NCBI GenBank assembly: GCA_963921195.1
Contig: OY992536.1
Span: 232,970,023 to 233,034,022, forward strand
DNA: 64,000 nucleotides
Direction: 5' to 3'
Origin: Pegoplata infirma
Taxonomy: Eukaryota > Arthropoda > Insecta > Diptera > Anthomyiidae
A program made the translations under genes and the position numbers. Shown in pieces: positions 42,690-54,391 of this stretch. The number at the start of each line of letters is the position of its first letter. The first letter of the stretch is position 1. Under the pieces are notes generated by a model. The model ran no database searches, was not told the DNA's origin, and worked only from the letters and a program-made list of their open reading frames with translations.

Positions 42690-43392
42690 ACAGACAGTAG
42701 ATTTCTTACGCGAGTAAGATGTTCGATATTCTCTCCAAGCGCAGTACTTTGAAATTCTTCATATATAAAAATGTTTCATTGGCCGAATAAAAATACGAAA
42801 AAACATGTACTTTTCCCCCTGGTCCGATTTTGCCCATTTACGAACTTAACCTGCTGACATTCACAAGATATAATCGTGCCAAATTTCAGGAGTCTAGCTA
42901 TTTATTTTGGACTGCATCGTGTTATATACAGACGGACGGACGGACGGACGGACATTCATAGAATGTCTTAGAATCGATCATAGATCAATAATAATATACT
43001 TTATAGGATCCCCGACCTATATTTCGATGCGTTATACACGGAATGACAAAGTGAGTATGCCCCAAGTACAAGTACAAACAATTTTTTTTGTAAAAAAAAT
43101 TTTGTACTTGTTTTATACCATTCAGTATCCAATTCTATTCCCATTTGTTAACCAGAAGCTGGAATAAACCTTTCTGGACTTTTGAAGTTATGTGGAATGT
43201 ACCAAAATTTTCGAAATGTTCTTACGTTTTCGCTCTGAACTTTTGAACCGATGAACCAATATCGCTTAAATGAAACCCCAAACTTCTCGTAGCAATAACT
43301 GTCATATCTGTGTAAAATTTTGGACATGACCGACATTTCAACAAACAAACGGACTTCGCTAGAATGTCTTAGAATCGATCACTGATCAATAA
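42690..43392 (+). repeat. Two DINE fragments, first copy of a local duplication
   Basis: The first piece (42737-43075) has TTTTGGACTGCATCGTGTTA, a GGAC run (42933-42954) and ATACTTTATAGGATCC. The second (about 43080-43392) has ACCAGAAGCTGGAATAAA, TTTTGAACCGATGAACC and AGAATGTCTTAGAATCGATC. The block is repeated at 44617-45201. The second fragment is cut at GATCAATAA by a CACTGTG end. Confidence 0.7.
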
Positions 43393-43950
43393 CACTGTGG
43401 TCGAATTTGACACTTTTTTTTAACAAGCTGTGCACCCTTCTCGTCGAGTTAATTCGAGTACGCTGATTTCAATGGTACTAGCCGTTTTTCGAAGTTAGCA
43501 CTCGTATTCGCGATATTTGCAATTTAAAGTTTTGATGCTCAAGTACAATAAAAACAATATTTTTAAACTTAGGAGATAATTTTTAAATGTAAAACCATTC
43601 AACTCTGTTAAATTAACACAAGAAATCATAATACTAAGAATTTTTTCGCGAAAAATTTTTTTGTTCGCGGAAAATCATGTGTTTTTGTGAAAAATTGTTC
43701 TAATACAATTATTTTTAGTTTTATTTAAATTTACGACACCCATCTGGTAAAGCTATTTCGTGTACACTAAATCCCATTGTAACATCAGTTTTTTCAAAGT
43801 TAGCGTACGTATTAGTGATATTCGCGATTATTTTTTTTTTTATTTTCAAGTACTGCTGAATTTCTATCATCTGAACTCTATTGAATATACAAAAAAATAG
43901 CAGCGTAAATTTTATTCGCGAAATTTTTTTCGCTACACTTTTTCGAATAT
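43393..43950. mobile_element. Left fragment of a CACTGTG-ended element
   Basis: It starts CACTGTGGTCGAATTTGACA and carries TTCGAGTACGCTGATTTCAA and GCACTCGTATTCGCGATATT, matching 45202-45640. Its right end is missing; a reversed DINE follows. The flank GATCAATAA is identical to the one at 45193-45201, so it was copied by duplication. Confidence 0.65.
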
Positions 43951-44400
43951 TTTTTTTATACCCAACACTTAGTGATAGAGGGATATATAAGTTCGTCACT
44001 CCGTTTGTAACTCATCGAAATATCGGTCTGGGACCCCATAAAGTATATATATTCGTGATCCCCGATCGATTTTAGTACATTCTAGCGCTTTCCGTCTGTT
44101 TGTCTGTTTGTCTGTGGAAATGGTGATCACATCCAAAATATTACACGATGAGATGACTCAAACTTAACATATTTATTGGAAATTCTCAAGAGAAGTTTGG
44201 TATTGCATTTGAGCGATATCGGTTCAGCCGTTCAAAAGTTATGAACAAAAATGTAAGGACACCTCAAAAATTTTAGTACATTCAATATAACCTAAAAATA
44301 AAAAATTATTTAATTCGGTTGCTAGTTGACATATGTGAATATAATTGAACACTTCTTGGTATTTAAATAAGTACAAACATATTTTTTGAAAAAAAAGAAA
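43951..44400 (-). mobile_element. DINE fragment, reversed
   Basis: It begins with a reversed tail (ATACCCAACACTTAGTGATA, GAGGGATATATAAG), then GGACCCCATAAAGTATATAT and GTCTGTTTGTCTGTTTGTCT. The body runs to about 44400 and the head is missing. A short DINE body piece with ATACCGAGTCGGTATTATCG follows, also seen at 40162. Confidence 0.75.
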
Positions 44401-44616
44401 AAATGCAATACCGCTTTCGCTGAAATGCAATACCGAGTCGGTATTATCGACCTTACCCGATAAATATCAATCATATATTTCAAGCTTTAGCAGCCTGAAC
44501 ACAGTCTTTTAAAAGTTAGGAATACAAGAATTTTATAATTATTTAAATTAATTCCTTTAATCCACGCCCTCAAAAGGGGGCGGTACAAAAAATGGCACAA
44601 CCTTATTCTCTGGGTC

Positions 44617-45640
44617 CAAGCGCAGTACTTTGAAAATCTTCATATACAAAAATGTTTCATTGGCCGAATAAAAATACGAAAAAACATGTACTTTTTCCCC
44701 CTGGTCCGATTTTGCCCATTTACGAACTTAACCTGCTGACAATCACAAGATATAATCCTGCCAAATTTCAGGAGTCTAGCTATTTATTTTGGACTGCATC
44801 GTGTTATATACAAACGGACATTTATAGAATGTCTTAGAATCGATCATAGATCAATAATAATATACTTTATAGGATCCCTGACCTATATTTCGATTTGTTA
44901 AAAAAAAAATTTTCGTTGTTTTAATACCACTCGGTATCCATTTCTATTCCCATGTGTCAACCAGAAGCCGAAATAAAGCTTTTTGGACTTTTGAAGTTAT
45001 GTGGAATGTACCAAAATTTTCGAAATGTTCTTACGTTTTCGCTCTGAACTTTTGAACCGATGAACCAATATCGCTTAAATGAAATCCCAAACTTCTCGTA
45101 ACAATAACTGTCATATCTGTGTAATATTTTGGCCCTGATCGCCATTTCAACAAACAAACGGACTTCGCTAGAATGTCTTAGAATCGATCACTGATCAATA
45201 ACACTGTGCTGGAATTTGACAACTTTTTTTTAACAAGCTGGGAACCCCTTCTGGTAAATTTAATTCGAGTACGCTGATTTTAATAGTACTAGCCGTTTTT
45301 CGAAACTAGCGCTCGTATTCGCGATATTTTCCATTTAAAATTTTGAAACTCAACAAAAAAAAAAAACGATATTTTTAAACTTACGGGGTAATTTTTAAAT
45401 TTAAAACCATTCAACTCTGTTAAATTAACACAAGAAATCATAATACTGTGAATTTTTTCGCGAAAAATATTTTTTGTTCGCGGAAAATCATGTGTTTTCG
45501 TGAAAAATTGTCCTAATACAATTATTTTTAGTTTTATTTAAATTTACGACACCTATCTGGTAAAGCTAACTTTTTTTAAAGTTAGCGTTTGTATTAGCGA
45601 TTTTTGCGATGAATTTATTTTTATTTTTAAGTAAAAACAA
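44617..45640 (+). repeat. Second copy of the local direct duplication
   Basis: It aligns with about 42737-43850: CCAAGCGCAGTACTTTGAAA, CGAAAAAACATGTACTTTTT, GAACCGATGAACCAATATCG, and the junction GATCAATAA|CACTGTG. The GGAC run of the first copy is shortened to a single unit here (about 44813). The duplication therefore includes both DINE pieces and the left end of the CACTGTG element. Confidence 0.7.
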
Positions 45641-45642
45641 GT

Positions 45643-46505
45643 AAGAAAATTATAGTCGGTCAAGACCGACCATAAAATACCCTACACCAGAGTTTCCCGG
45701 AAAATGGGTCCCAAGTTCAAACATGGACTGATTAGATCTACATTTTGTCAAATCTTTAATAAGTGTAAAAACCACTCACTAATCAAATTTGAGTGGAATA
45801 GGCTTCTTTTTGTTGACAATAAATCACTTCAACTGAATATCGGGCGAAATTTCCACATGGGACCTAAGTCCAAAAATGGTCCGATGATAATCAGATTTGA
45901 TAAGGTTATTAAAGTACGCGTTTAACATACACAAACAGAATTTTAATTAAATATTTTCTATTTTCATGAAATTTGAGAGATTTATGTGAAAATCGGGAAG
46001 GTGGTTTGTATGGGGGCTACAATAAGAACTGGTTCGATTTCTTTAAAATTTGGAATGGTGATTTGTGTTGATAAAACATGATTACCTGCCAAATTTCGAA
46101 TAGATACCTGTTTAAATGCGTCTATGAGAGTCATTTGAGCCAAAACTAAAGAGGACGTTTGTATGGGGGCTAGGTCTAAATATGGACCGATTTTTTCCAA
46201 TTTCAATAGGCTTCGTCCTTGGGCCAAAAGAGGCTTAAGTTTCAAATTTCAAGTCAATTGATTAAGAATTGCGACCTGTATCGTGTTTACACCGTTTACA
46301 TGGACAGACGGACGGACGGACGGACGGACGGACGGACGGACGGACAGACGGACGGACGGACGGACATCGCTAAATCGACTCAAAAAGTGATTTTAAGCCG
46401 ATCGGTATACTTAAAAGTGGGTCTAGGACCAATATTTCGGGTAGTTACAAACATCAGCACAAACTCATTATACCCTGTACCACAGTGTGGTGTAGGGTAT
46501 AAAAA
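45643..46505 (+). mobile_element. DINE-1/Helentron-like repeat, TAGTCGG subfamily
   Basis: The head has a clear hairpin (GGTCAAGACC within GTCGGTCAAGACCGACCATA) followed by ATACCCTACACCA; the tail ends GTGGTGTAGGGTATAAAAA, its inverse. A long GGAC array (46302-46366) precedes CATCGCTAAATCGACTC. Body motifs such as TTTGTATGGGGGCTA recur three times. This is the most complete and distinct DINE subfamily in the window. The 118-residue frame crossing it is an artefact. Confidence 0.85.
46302..46366 (+). repeat. (GGAC)n proto-microsatellite
   Basis: About sixteen tandem GGAC units with CAGA interruptions lie inside the DINE core, the longest such tract in the window. Shorter ones are at 11095, 22160, 30878 (reverse), 42933, 54230 and 57625. 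Confidence 0.9.
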
Positions 46506-47119
46506 TTATATTATTCAGGCAATTTCTGAATTTCTAAATCATCTAAACTCTATTGAATATACAAAAAAAAAATGAGCAGCGTAAATTTTATTCGCGGAAA
46601 TTGTTTTCGCGAAATTTTTTTTCTATTTTTTTTTTTTTTTTTGAATTTATTTATGAAAATGTGTGGACTACGATACATTACAGATACAAAATTATTGTGC
46701 TCGATTTTCGAATACGACTTCACCATTCACCAAATTTTTGTAACAATTAAAGATCTAGTTAATATCTTTAATAATTACAAGAACAAATTTAAAAGTCTTA
46801 AAACTCGAAAGAATATCAAATTTTTAAAAATTAGGTGGATTGTAAAATCGTATTCCAGAATCGAGCACATTAAAAAAATAATTTTTTTTTACCGAAAAAT
46901 TTTTTTTCGCGAAGAAACAATGCATTTTCTTTATACTTTAAACTTAAGAACTATCCCAGAGCATAAAAATTTAATTTTTGTTGTACTTTAGCTTTACAAT
47001 TTAAATCTCGAATACAAGCGCTAACTTCGAAATACGGCTACCACCATTGAATTCAGCGTACCCGAATTAGTTTTACCAGCAAGTAGCCAAGCTTGTTAAT
47101 TTTTGCGACTAGCACAGTG

Positions 47120-47222
47120 TAATTTATGTAATTAATGGGGTCCCAGACCGATATTTCGATAATTTACAAACGGAGGGAGAAACCTTTTTATACACTCTAC
47201 CTTTAAGTGTAGGGTATAAAAA
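47120..47222 (+). repeat. DINE tail separated from its body by the CACTGTG element
   Basis: AATGGGGTCCCAGACCGATA, TTTCGATAATTTACAAACGG and AAGTGTAGGGTATAAAAA form the tail end of a DINE whose preceding part ends at 43392/45201. This shows that the CACTGTG element inserted into a DINE core. Confidence 0.65.
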
Positions 47223-47284
47223 CCAATCACTTTATCTATAAATTTATGAATATAGGGTATTTCAGCTCAAATGTCCATTTTTTA

Positions 47285-48050
47285 TATCCTTTGTCATTCT
47301 GCTCGTAACACCAAAAAATATTGGTCTAGGACCCCATAAAGTATATTCATAATTCTCGATCGATTTTAAGACGATCTAGCGATGTCCGTCCGTCTATCCT
47401 TCTGTGCGTCTGTCTGTTGAAAACACGCTAAATTTTGAAAGTCTTTCCTGAAATTTGGCATATATGTTGGTCATTTACCTAGTCATGTTGGTATTGAAAT
47501 TCAGCGAAATCGGTCCGGTGGTTCAAAAGTTATAATATATAAGCAAAATAGTGAATTTCGACAATGGTTTTTCGCGAATTTACGAGATAAAAAACGAGCT
47601 TACTTTTAAAATGCAATTCTGAGGATTATAAAGCTTGGCATATATATTTTTCATTCCCCTGGTCTGATTCGTTTTGAATTTCAGCCAAAACCGTGAATTT
47701 CACAGTGGTTTCACCTTAAATTCACGTGTTGAAAAACCCGAGCTTTAAAAAACAAGTTTTAAAAACATTTGTTAGCCATAAAACTACTTAACAATGTATT
47801 TTTGTCGCTCAAAAATATTTTTGCACTAAAAAAAATTTACACTCGAAAAAAAATTACACTCAAAAAAATAAGCAATTTTTCTTTTTTTTCAAAAATTACA
47901 AAAAAAAAAAATTTCACTCAAAAAAAAATATTTGTAATAAAAATTTTAATTTTTTCCACGTTAGAAAATTTAGTATCCTTTAAAAAGGACATTGTGGAGA
48001 GCATTCATAGATTCGGCCAAATCGAATTAAACTTTTCTACTTGTTTTTTT
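47285..48050 (-). mobile_element. DINE-1/Helentron-like repeat, reversed
   Basis: On the minus strand the head is at about 48050 (ACAAGTAGAAAAGTTTAATT, TTCGATTTGGCCGAATC, CTCTCCACAATG) and the core GGGGTCCTAGACCAATATT near 47330. The tail is decayed. GTCC repeats at 47384-47420 are short. The 146-codon frame across the head is low-complexity. Confidence 0.78.
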
Positions 48051-48108
48051 TTCTTTGTAGCGGGAAATTTATTGGGAATGTCTAATATTAATATACACAT
48101 ATCTTCAC

Positions 48109-48594
48109 CTAAAGCGCAAAAGGCCATAACTAACATTTTAGTAATTTTACATAAGAAGCAAAAATCAGCTTTAAACAGTATTTCGAATTTGTTGATATGT
48201 TGTTATTGATCGAACTGGACTAAAATATTATGAGAACGGCCATTTGTTAACAAGTTTCAAAGGTTCATTGGTAATTTCGTATGGCACGTATTTTTAAATT
48301 TTGGCTATAAAATCGCTAAATTTTATTAAGAAACTTTAGTTTTATGTCGGTTAATTGCATACGTCATAATCATTAAAAAAAAAAATTTGTGAGAACATAC
48401 GTTTTGTTGACATGCATCAAGGGTTCATTGGATATTTCGCCAATCAAATATTTTTAAATTTTGGTATTAAAATCGCTTGATTTTACTAAGCAGCCCTAGT
48501 TTTTTGTAGAGACGCGTTGTTCATTTAAATACTTCAAAATCAATCAAAAAACCAATTTTTTATTTTTTGTGAGTTAAGGCATTTTGCGCTTTAG
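48109..48594. mobile_element. MITE with CTAAAGCGCAAAA ends
   Basis: The left CTAAAGCGCAAAAGGCCATA and the inverse right CTAAAGCGCAAAATGCCTTA match at most positions. The interior has paired TTTTTAAATTTTGG(C/T)(T/A)AT and AAAATCGCT direct repeats. Target duplication is unclear. About 486 bp, non-coding. Confidence 0.65.
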
Positions 48595-48871
48595 CTTAAG
48601 ATACGTAAGTCAAGGTACCACTATACGTACTGCCATTAAGGGAAAACAGAAATCTCAGAACATACGACTATAAATATATATATTCATATGTAAATGCGAT
48701 ATAAAAACAAATTGTGTGTTTTTATACACATTCGTAACAGAATTTCAAAGGAATTATTTTTTCTTGATGGAAAAGGAAAATTTTACTTTAGAAATGATGC
48801 ATATTAAAACATAATCCTAACTATGCTTGTTCTTTTAGAAAACGGTAAAGAAATAGACTGTGCAGTGCACA

Positions 48872-49432
48872 GTGTGCACTGCAGTGGTTCAAAAGTTAGA
48901 AGCAAAGGAGTGAATTTCGGCAAGGGTTTTTCGAGAATTTAGTAGTTAAAAACACGTTAACTAACGAAAGAAATGCTGAGGCCGCTGAGGTTAAGCATAT
49001 ATATTTTTAGTTCCCCAGGTCTGGTTGGTATTGAATTTCAGCCAAATCGGTCCAGTGGTTCAAAAGTTATTAAGAAAACCGTGAATTTCAGATTTGTTTC
49101 ACCTTACATTCACGTATGAAAAAAAAAACTTTAAACAAGATTTAAAAACATTGGTAAGACAGTATTTTTGTCACTCAAAAATATTTTTACACTAAAACAA
49201 AATACACTCGAAAAAATTTTTAAACTAAAAAAAAAAATTACACTCAAAAAAAAAATTTTGTCATTTTTTCCCCCCAAAAGTTACTAAACATTCTTTTACT
49301 CGAAATAAAATATTACTAATCGAAGTTGTAATTTTTCTTCACTTTAGAAAATTTATTACATACTAAAAAAGGCATTGTGGAGGGTATTCGTGGACTCGGC
49401 CAAATCGAATTAAATTTTTCTATTTGTTTTAA
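48872..49432 (-). mobile_element. DINE fragment, reversed
   Basis: The head is at about 49432 on the minus strand (AAATTTAATTCGATTTGGCC, ATACCCTCCACAATGCC), with the body reaching CAGTGGTTCAAAAG at about 48891. The part beyond, with core and tail, is missing. The boundary lies in an odd GCAGTGCACAGTGTGCACTG sequence. Confidence 0.7.
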
Positions 49433-49989
49433 TTCTTTTTTTTGTTCCTAGACATTTTCTATAAAACAAATTTGTTAGTCTGAGAATTTTTCTACAGAAA
49501 AAAATTTATAACAATCTGAAACTATGCAAGAAATTGGTGGCCAGTTAAATAATTCCTTTACATTCTGCATTTTGTTTTACACACTTTTGAACACTTTGAA
49601 TGAAAAATTATATTTGTTTTTTTTTTTGTTCTTGTTCAGTATATTTGTTCATTAAATGTTTGTCTATAAAAGGAAGAATCATTAAATATAAAAACGTTTT
49701 CGTTTCATTATTTCTGGTAAATTTTGCATTTTATTGAAAACTGTTAAAATACAAAAACGCAAAAGTGCGTTCATGCGCATTTGTATTGAATTTTTTTATT
49801 GAGGTATTATTAGTATATTTCCCGTATTTTATTATTTTCACTGACTATTTACGAATTTACCTGATAAAGAAAGAAAATAAAATAAATAAAAATGTATAAA
49901 ATAATTTAAAAAAAAATTTCATTGAAACTGTATTAAAGTTGTAGTTGTAACAACTTTAATTTCACTTGATTTACCAACTAATTGACTCA
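49433..49989. other. AT-rich DNA, no features
   Basis: T-rich and A-rich runs occupy this stretch. I see no gene, repeat structure or RNA signature. Confidence 0.5.
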
Positions 49990-50584
49990 CAAGGGAAGTA
50001 TCTCAACTCTTATGAACCGATTTGCCTGAAGCTTAAAATTAATATAAAAGAGGCGATTTTAAGGTTGGGGTGTCTCTGTTTATCGGCCATATCAATGTTA
50101 AAAAATTTCGTTGTCCCTTTATGAAACAATGTGGACCTTCGGGAAAATTTTGATAACTCTGAACTAACAGGAATATCGTCTAGAGCAAAAATACGTGTCG
50201 ACTTAAATTAAATAATGATTATTTCGTATTCATATGTATATAGTAGGTCTATGTCTTCATATAAATCCCCCCAAAATTTAAAAATTTTCATAGAAAAAGT
50301 ATTTAACGAAGCCCAACTTTTTTCTAGGTTATGCCACCATTGGATAGGCATTAAAAAAGTCTTTCTTCTCATATGTAAACATCATATAGTTTCTTAAAAT
50401 TAAATAGCTGAAAAATCCAAAAAAATATTTTTTCGCAATTTTTTGACCAATGTTTTGAACCCCTACATCCCCGACATGGCCGATAAGCCGAGACACCCCA
50501 ACCTTAGAATTGTCTCTTTTATATATACATATATGTATAAAGTTTCATGCAAATCGGTTCTTAAGGGTTGAGATACTTCCCTTG
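49990..50584. mobile_element. CAAGGGAAGT-ended MITE with TCA target duplication
   Basis: Taking CAAGGGAAGTATC as the terminus (element about 49990-50584), TCA flanks both ends (49987-49989, 50585-50587). The arms mirror CTCAACTCTTATGAACCGAT and GGTTGGGGTGTCTC. It is 595 bp, similar to the 600-bp relative at 22752-23351, which also has a 3-bp duplication. The small open frame at 50215-50397 is unrecognised. Confidence 0.75.
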
Positions 50585-50739
50585 TCAGTAGTCTAACACT
50601 TGTTAGCATTTTATGTTTACCGTTACAAAATTTTTTTTAGTACATTCAATATTCGGGGTTTTTATTATTGTACAGGAAAATATTTTCCAGTATTATAAAT
50701 AAGACAATAATAGAAAAGGAATCAAAAAAAAAAACGGGT

Positions 50740-50990
50740 TTTAAATCTTTCCATATTGAATTCGTGGAAAAATTAATTTGAAGTGAAAAAAATTGAATTT
50801 GAAAAAAATTAAATTTAATTCAAAAAGAAAAAAATTAAATTTAAAATGAAAAAAAAAAAATTAATCAGTGTCGAAAATAATTTAATTTGTTTCGAATAAA
50901 ATTGAAGTTGCTTTGAAAAAAATTGAGTTTGATTTTTAAAAAATTTAAATTGAACGGAAAAATTGTGAATTTGAGAGTAAAAACTATGGA
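50740..50990 (+). repeat. Degenerate GAAAAAAATTGAATTT-type repeat
   Basis: About twelve loosely spaced units combine an A run with a TTGAATTTG/TTAAATTTA word. The period is irregular (16-24 bp). It resembles the GATGAAAAA array in style but not in sequence. Confidence 0.5.
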
Positions 50991-51359
50991 CTATTTCTTT
51001 AATTTTTTTTTTGCAAAATTGTAAAAAATCGATTTAGAAATATTTTTAAAAATTTTTTTTAAAATGTCTATAAATAAATTAATTTTCCAGTTCAAAATTT
51101 GGACTCGATACGATCAAGGATACCATCAGGACATTATAAGAAAGTTCAAAATGTGCTTCTTTTTTGTTATACCCTTATAAGTATCCGAATTTTGCAAGAA
51201 ATTTCCTGATCGAAGCAGATCTATAAAGAAGACACTTCACTAAAGTGAACCTGCGGTAAAAAATTCAAAATCCTTTGAGTGTATCCAGAAATATTTGCAA
51301 AAGAAGTCAAAGTTTTGAAAAAAAAATTTCATATTTATTTTCATACATCACCAATTTTT

Positions 51360-53676
51360 TCCACCCAACCACAGTGTGGAGGTATACTTACTATGTCATT
51401 TCGTGAGTAACGCCTTGAAATATCGGTCTAGGACCCCATAAAGTATATATGGGACATTCCATGTCAAATCGGACACTTTAAAAATTTTTTTTTTAGATTT
51501 TCCCAATTTGTTTACAGTTTTTAGAACCCTTCGAAAACTCCTTCGTGGTAAATTTTCAGATTTTTTTGATGACCCGTTCAAAAGATATAGAAATTTTAAA
51601 AATTGGTAGTTTGATCCTTTACTCAAACTTCTTTTACTCATAACTTCTTCTATAATGGTCAAAATTTCAATTTTTTTTTTCAAAATTTTTATTTTTTTAT
51701 GTACTTAAAAAAAAAAAAAATCCCAAAAAATTCTTAAAAGCGCTCTAGTATGCGATTTTTTAGTTTTATACTTTAAATCTCATTTTTGAAAATGTTTGTA
51801 CTTTTCGATTTTTTTGAAATTTTTTTGTGTACAACTTCTATCGATTCTTCAAATTTTTTGCCCAGATGGATTTTTTTAAATTTTTTGAAAAAAATTTATT
51901 GTAATTTTCCTATCTTAAAATTATTTCTACTGCTCCAATGGTGCGTCATAGAGGGGTCATTTATAAGACCGACCCCCATTAATTTTTATGTCTTAACATT
52001 TCTTTGGAACAAACTAATACCCTATCTCCAATTTCTAAGGGGGCTCCCACACAAAACGACATTTTTTTAAATTTGCTCCAACCGCTCTAACTGCCCTAAT
52101 AGTGCCCTTAGAGCAACAAAATGTATAACCGACCCACAATATTTTTTTTTTCCAAACATTTTCTCTGAACACACCTACCCGCTATCTTTAACTGTTAAGG
52201 CGGTCCCCATACATTTTTTTTTTATTTTTTGTAAATTTGCTTTATTTAATCAGCTTCTACCGGTCCAATGGTGCGTCCGAGAGGGGTCATTAGTGAAACC
52301 GACCCCCATTTATTTTTACCCTACAACATTTTTTTAAAACATACCTATGCCCTATCTCCACTCCCTAAGTAGGCTTCCATTCAAAATTACATTTTTATAA
52401 AATTTGCTCCAACTGTTATTTGTATGGGAGCCTACTTAGGGAGGGGAGATAAGGCTTAGGTATGTTTGAAAAAAATGTTGTAGGGTAGAAAAAAATGGGC
52501 GTCGGTCTCACTAATGACCCCTCTCGGACGCACCATTGGACCGGTAGAAGCTGATTAAATAAAACAAATTTACAAAAAATACAAAAAATTGTATGGAGAC
52601 CGCCTTAAATATTAGAATTAGAGGGTAGGTGTGTTCAGAGAAAATCTTTGGACTAAAAAAATATTTTGGGTCGGTCATACATTTTGTTGCTCTAAGAGCA
52701 CTATTAGGGCAGTTAGAACGGTTGGAACAAATTTAAAAAAATGTCGTTTTGAGTGGGAGCCCCCTTAGAAATTGGAGATAGGGTACTAGTTTGTTCCAAA
52801 AAAAGTAAAGATGTAAAACTCAATGGGGGTCGGTCTTATAAATGACCCCTCTATGACACACCATTGGACTAGTAGAAATGATTTTAAGATTAGAAAATTA
52901 CAATAAAATTTTTTCAAAAAATTAAAAAAAAAATAGTAATAATCGTTATCCCATGCATCCTGGGCAAAAAATATGTATAACCGATAGAAGTTTTACACAA
53001 ACAAATTTCACAAAAAATCAAAGAGTACAAACATTTTCAAAAATGAGATTTAAATTTTAAAACTTAAAAATCGCATACTAGAGCGCTTTTAAGAATTTTA
53101 AGGGATTTTTTAAAAAGAACGTAAAAAAAAAAAAATTTAAATTTGGACCTTTATTGAAGAAGTTATGAGTAAAAGAAGTTTGAGTAATGGAACATACTAC
53201 CAATTTTTAAAAATTTGATATCTATTGAACGGGTCAAAAAATCTGAAAATTTACCACGAAGAGGTTTTCGAGGGGTAATAAAAACCGTAAACAAATTGGG
53301 ATAATCTAAAAAAAAAAAATTCAAAGTATTCGATTTGACATGGAATGCCCCATATGTTATTGATCAGTGATCGATTCTAAGACATTCTTGCGATGTCCGT
53401 CCCTCCGTTGGTTTGTCCGTCTCTAGAGGACACGATACAGTCCAAAATAAAGATCAAAATTCCGAAGTTTGTCAAAAATATGTCTTATGGTCATAGGCTA
53501 AGTTCGGAAATGGGCAAAATCGGACCAAGGGAAAAAAGTTCCCTCTTAGAAAATTAAACCAACCTCAGAAAATTTACATTTTTTTTAACGGTTTTTTGTA
53601 CTTTTGTTAAGCAAATCCAACATTCTTATGTCAGAGAAAATTCAAAACACTGCATGTGGACCCAGCGAATAAAAAA
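51360..53676 (-). mobile_element. DINE, reversed, split by a foldback
   Basis: A reversed tail (CCACAGTGTGGAGGTATACT) and core (GGTCTAGGACCCCATAAAGT) lie before the foldback at 51450-53352. ATTGATCAGTGATCGATTCT, GTCCGTCCCTCCGTTGG and a body follow after it to about 53660. The head is lost. Joining the flanks across the foldback restores the core at a TA dinucleotide. Confidence 0.7.
51450..53352. mobile_element. Foldback element, TGGGGCATTCC family, third copy
   Basis: It starts TGGGACATTCCATGTCAAAT and ends ATTTGACATGGAATGCCCCA, flanked by TA. The arms match those of 3186-5067, but an extra CATACCTATGCCCTATCTCC block near the centre is better preserved. 1903 bp, no coding capacity. Confidence 0.85.
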
Positions 53677-54391
53677 ACAAGTAGAAAGTTAAACATGACT
53701 TGACCGAATCTATGAATACCCTCCACAATGCCCTTTTTAAGTTATAGTAAATTTTCAAACGTGAAAATAACATTTTTGATTAGAAATATTTTATTTTGTT
53801 TAAAAAACCTTTTTTTACTAATTTAAAAAAAAAAAAAAAAATAAATTAACTAAATTTTTTTTGAGTGTAAATTTTTTTTTTGAGTGTAAAATTTCTTTCG
53901 AGTGTATTTTTTTTTTTTTTTAGTGTAAAAATATTTTTGAGCCACTAAACCGATTTGGCTGAAATTTATTATGAACCAGCTCAGGGGAACGACAAATATA
54001 TATGCCAACCTTCGGCATCCTTTGAATTGACTTTAGAAAGTTATCGTGTTTTTTGTCTCGTAAATTCGCGAAAAACTCTTGCCTAAGTTCACTCTTTTGC
54101 TCATAACTTTTGAACCAATGGAGCGATTTCGCTGGATTGCAATACCAACCTGACCAGGTAAATGCCCAACATATGTGCCAAACTTCAGGGGCCTCTGTGA
54201 AGTCTTTCAAAAGTTAGCGTGTTTTTAACAGACAGACAGACAGACGGACGGACATCGCTAGATCGTCTTAGAATCGAACGAGGATCATGAATATATATAC
54301 TTTATGGGGTCTTAGACCAATATTTCGAGGTGTTACACACGGAATGACAAACTTATATATACCCTCTATCACTAGAGTGGAGGATATAAAA
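53677..54391 (+). mobile_element. DINE-1/Helentron-like repeat, complete
   Basis: The head is ACAAGTAGAAAGTTAAACAT, with ATACCCTCCACAATGCC; the tail is TATCACTAGAGTGGAGGATA. The core is at 54230-54320 with a short CAGA/GGAC run. It has GAGTGTAAAA units and two GTTCAAAAG-type body blocks. About 715 bp and uninterrupted, so it is the best full-length reference for this subfamily here. Confidence 0.87.

Larger units (their letters stand above)
45202..47119. mobile_element. CACTGTG-ended foldback with nested DINE
   Basis: The left end CACTGTGCTGGAATTTGACA and right end GCGACTAGCACAGTG share an inverted CACTGTGC. Arms share TTCGAGTACGCTGA, AACTAGCGCTCGTATTCGCG and TTCGCGAAAAA-type blocks, mirrored at 46580-47100. 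A DINE (45643-46505) splits the left arm; the joint is confirmed by the uninterrupted 43840-43920. CACTGTG fits the CACWRTG terminus of Transib, but I cannot identify a 5-bp duplication. Frames at 46572-46991 are low-complexity. Confidence 0.65.

Noticed and set aside
46302..46366. Regular short repeats as a possible CRISPR array
   Set aside because: This is an uninterrupted 4-bp microsatellite with no spacers, in a eukaryotic DINE element.
46219..46575. 118-residue frame across a DINE with an Asp-Gly-Arg-Thr repeat
   Set aside because: The repeat is the translated GGAC microsatellite; the same short peptide appears in other DINEs.
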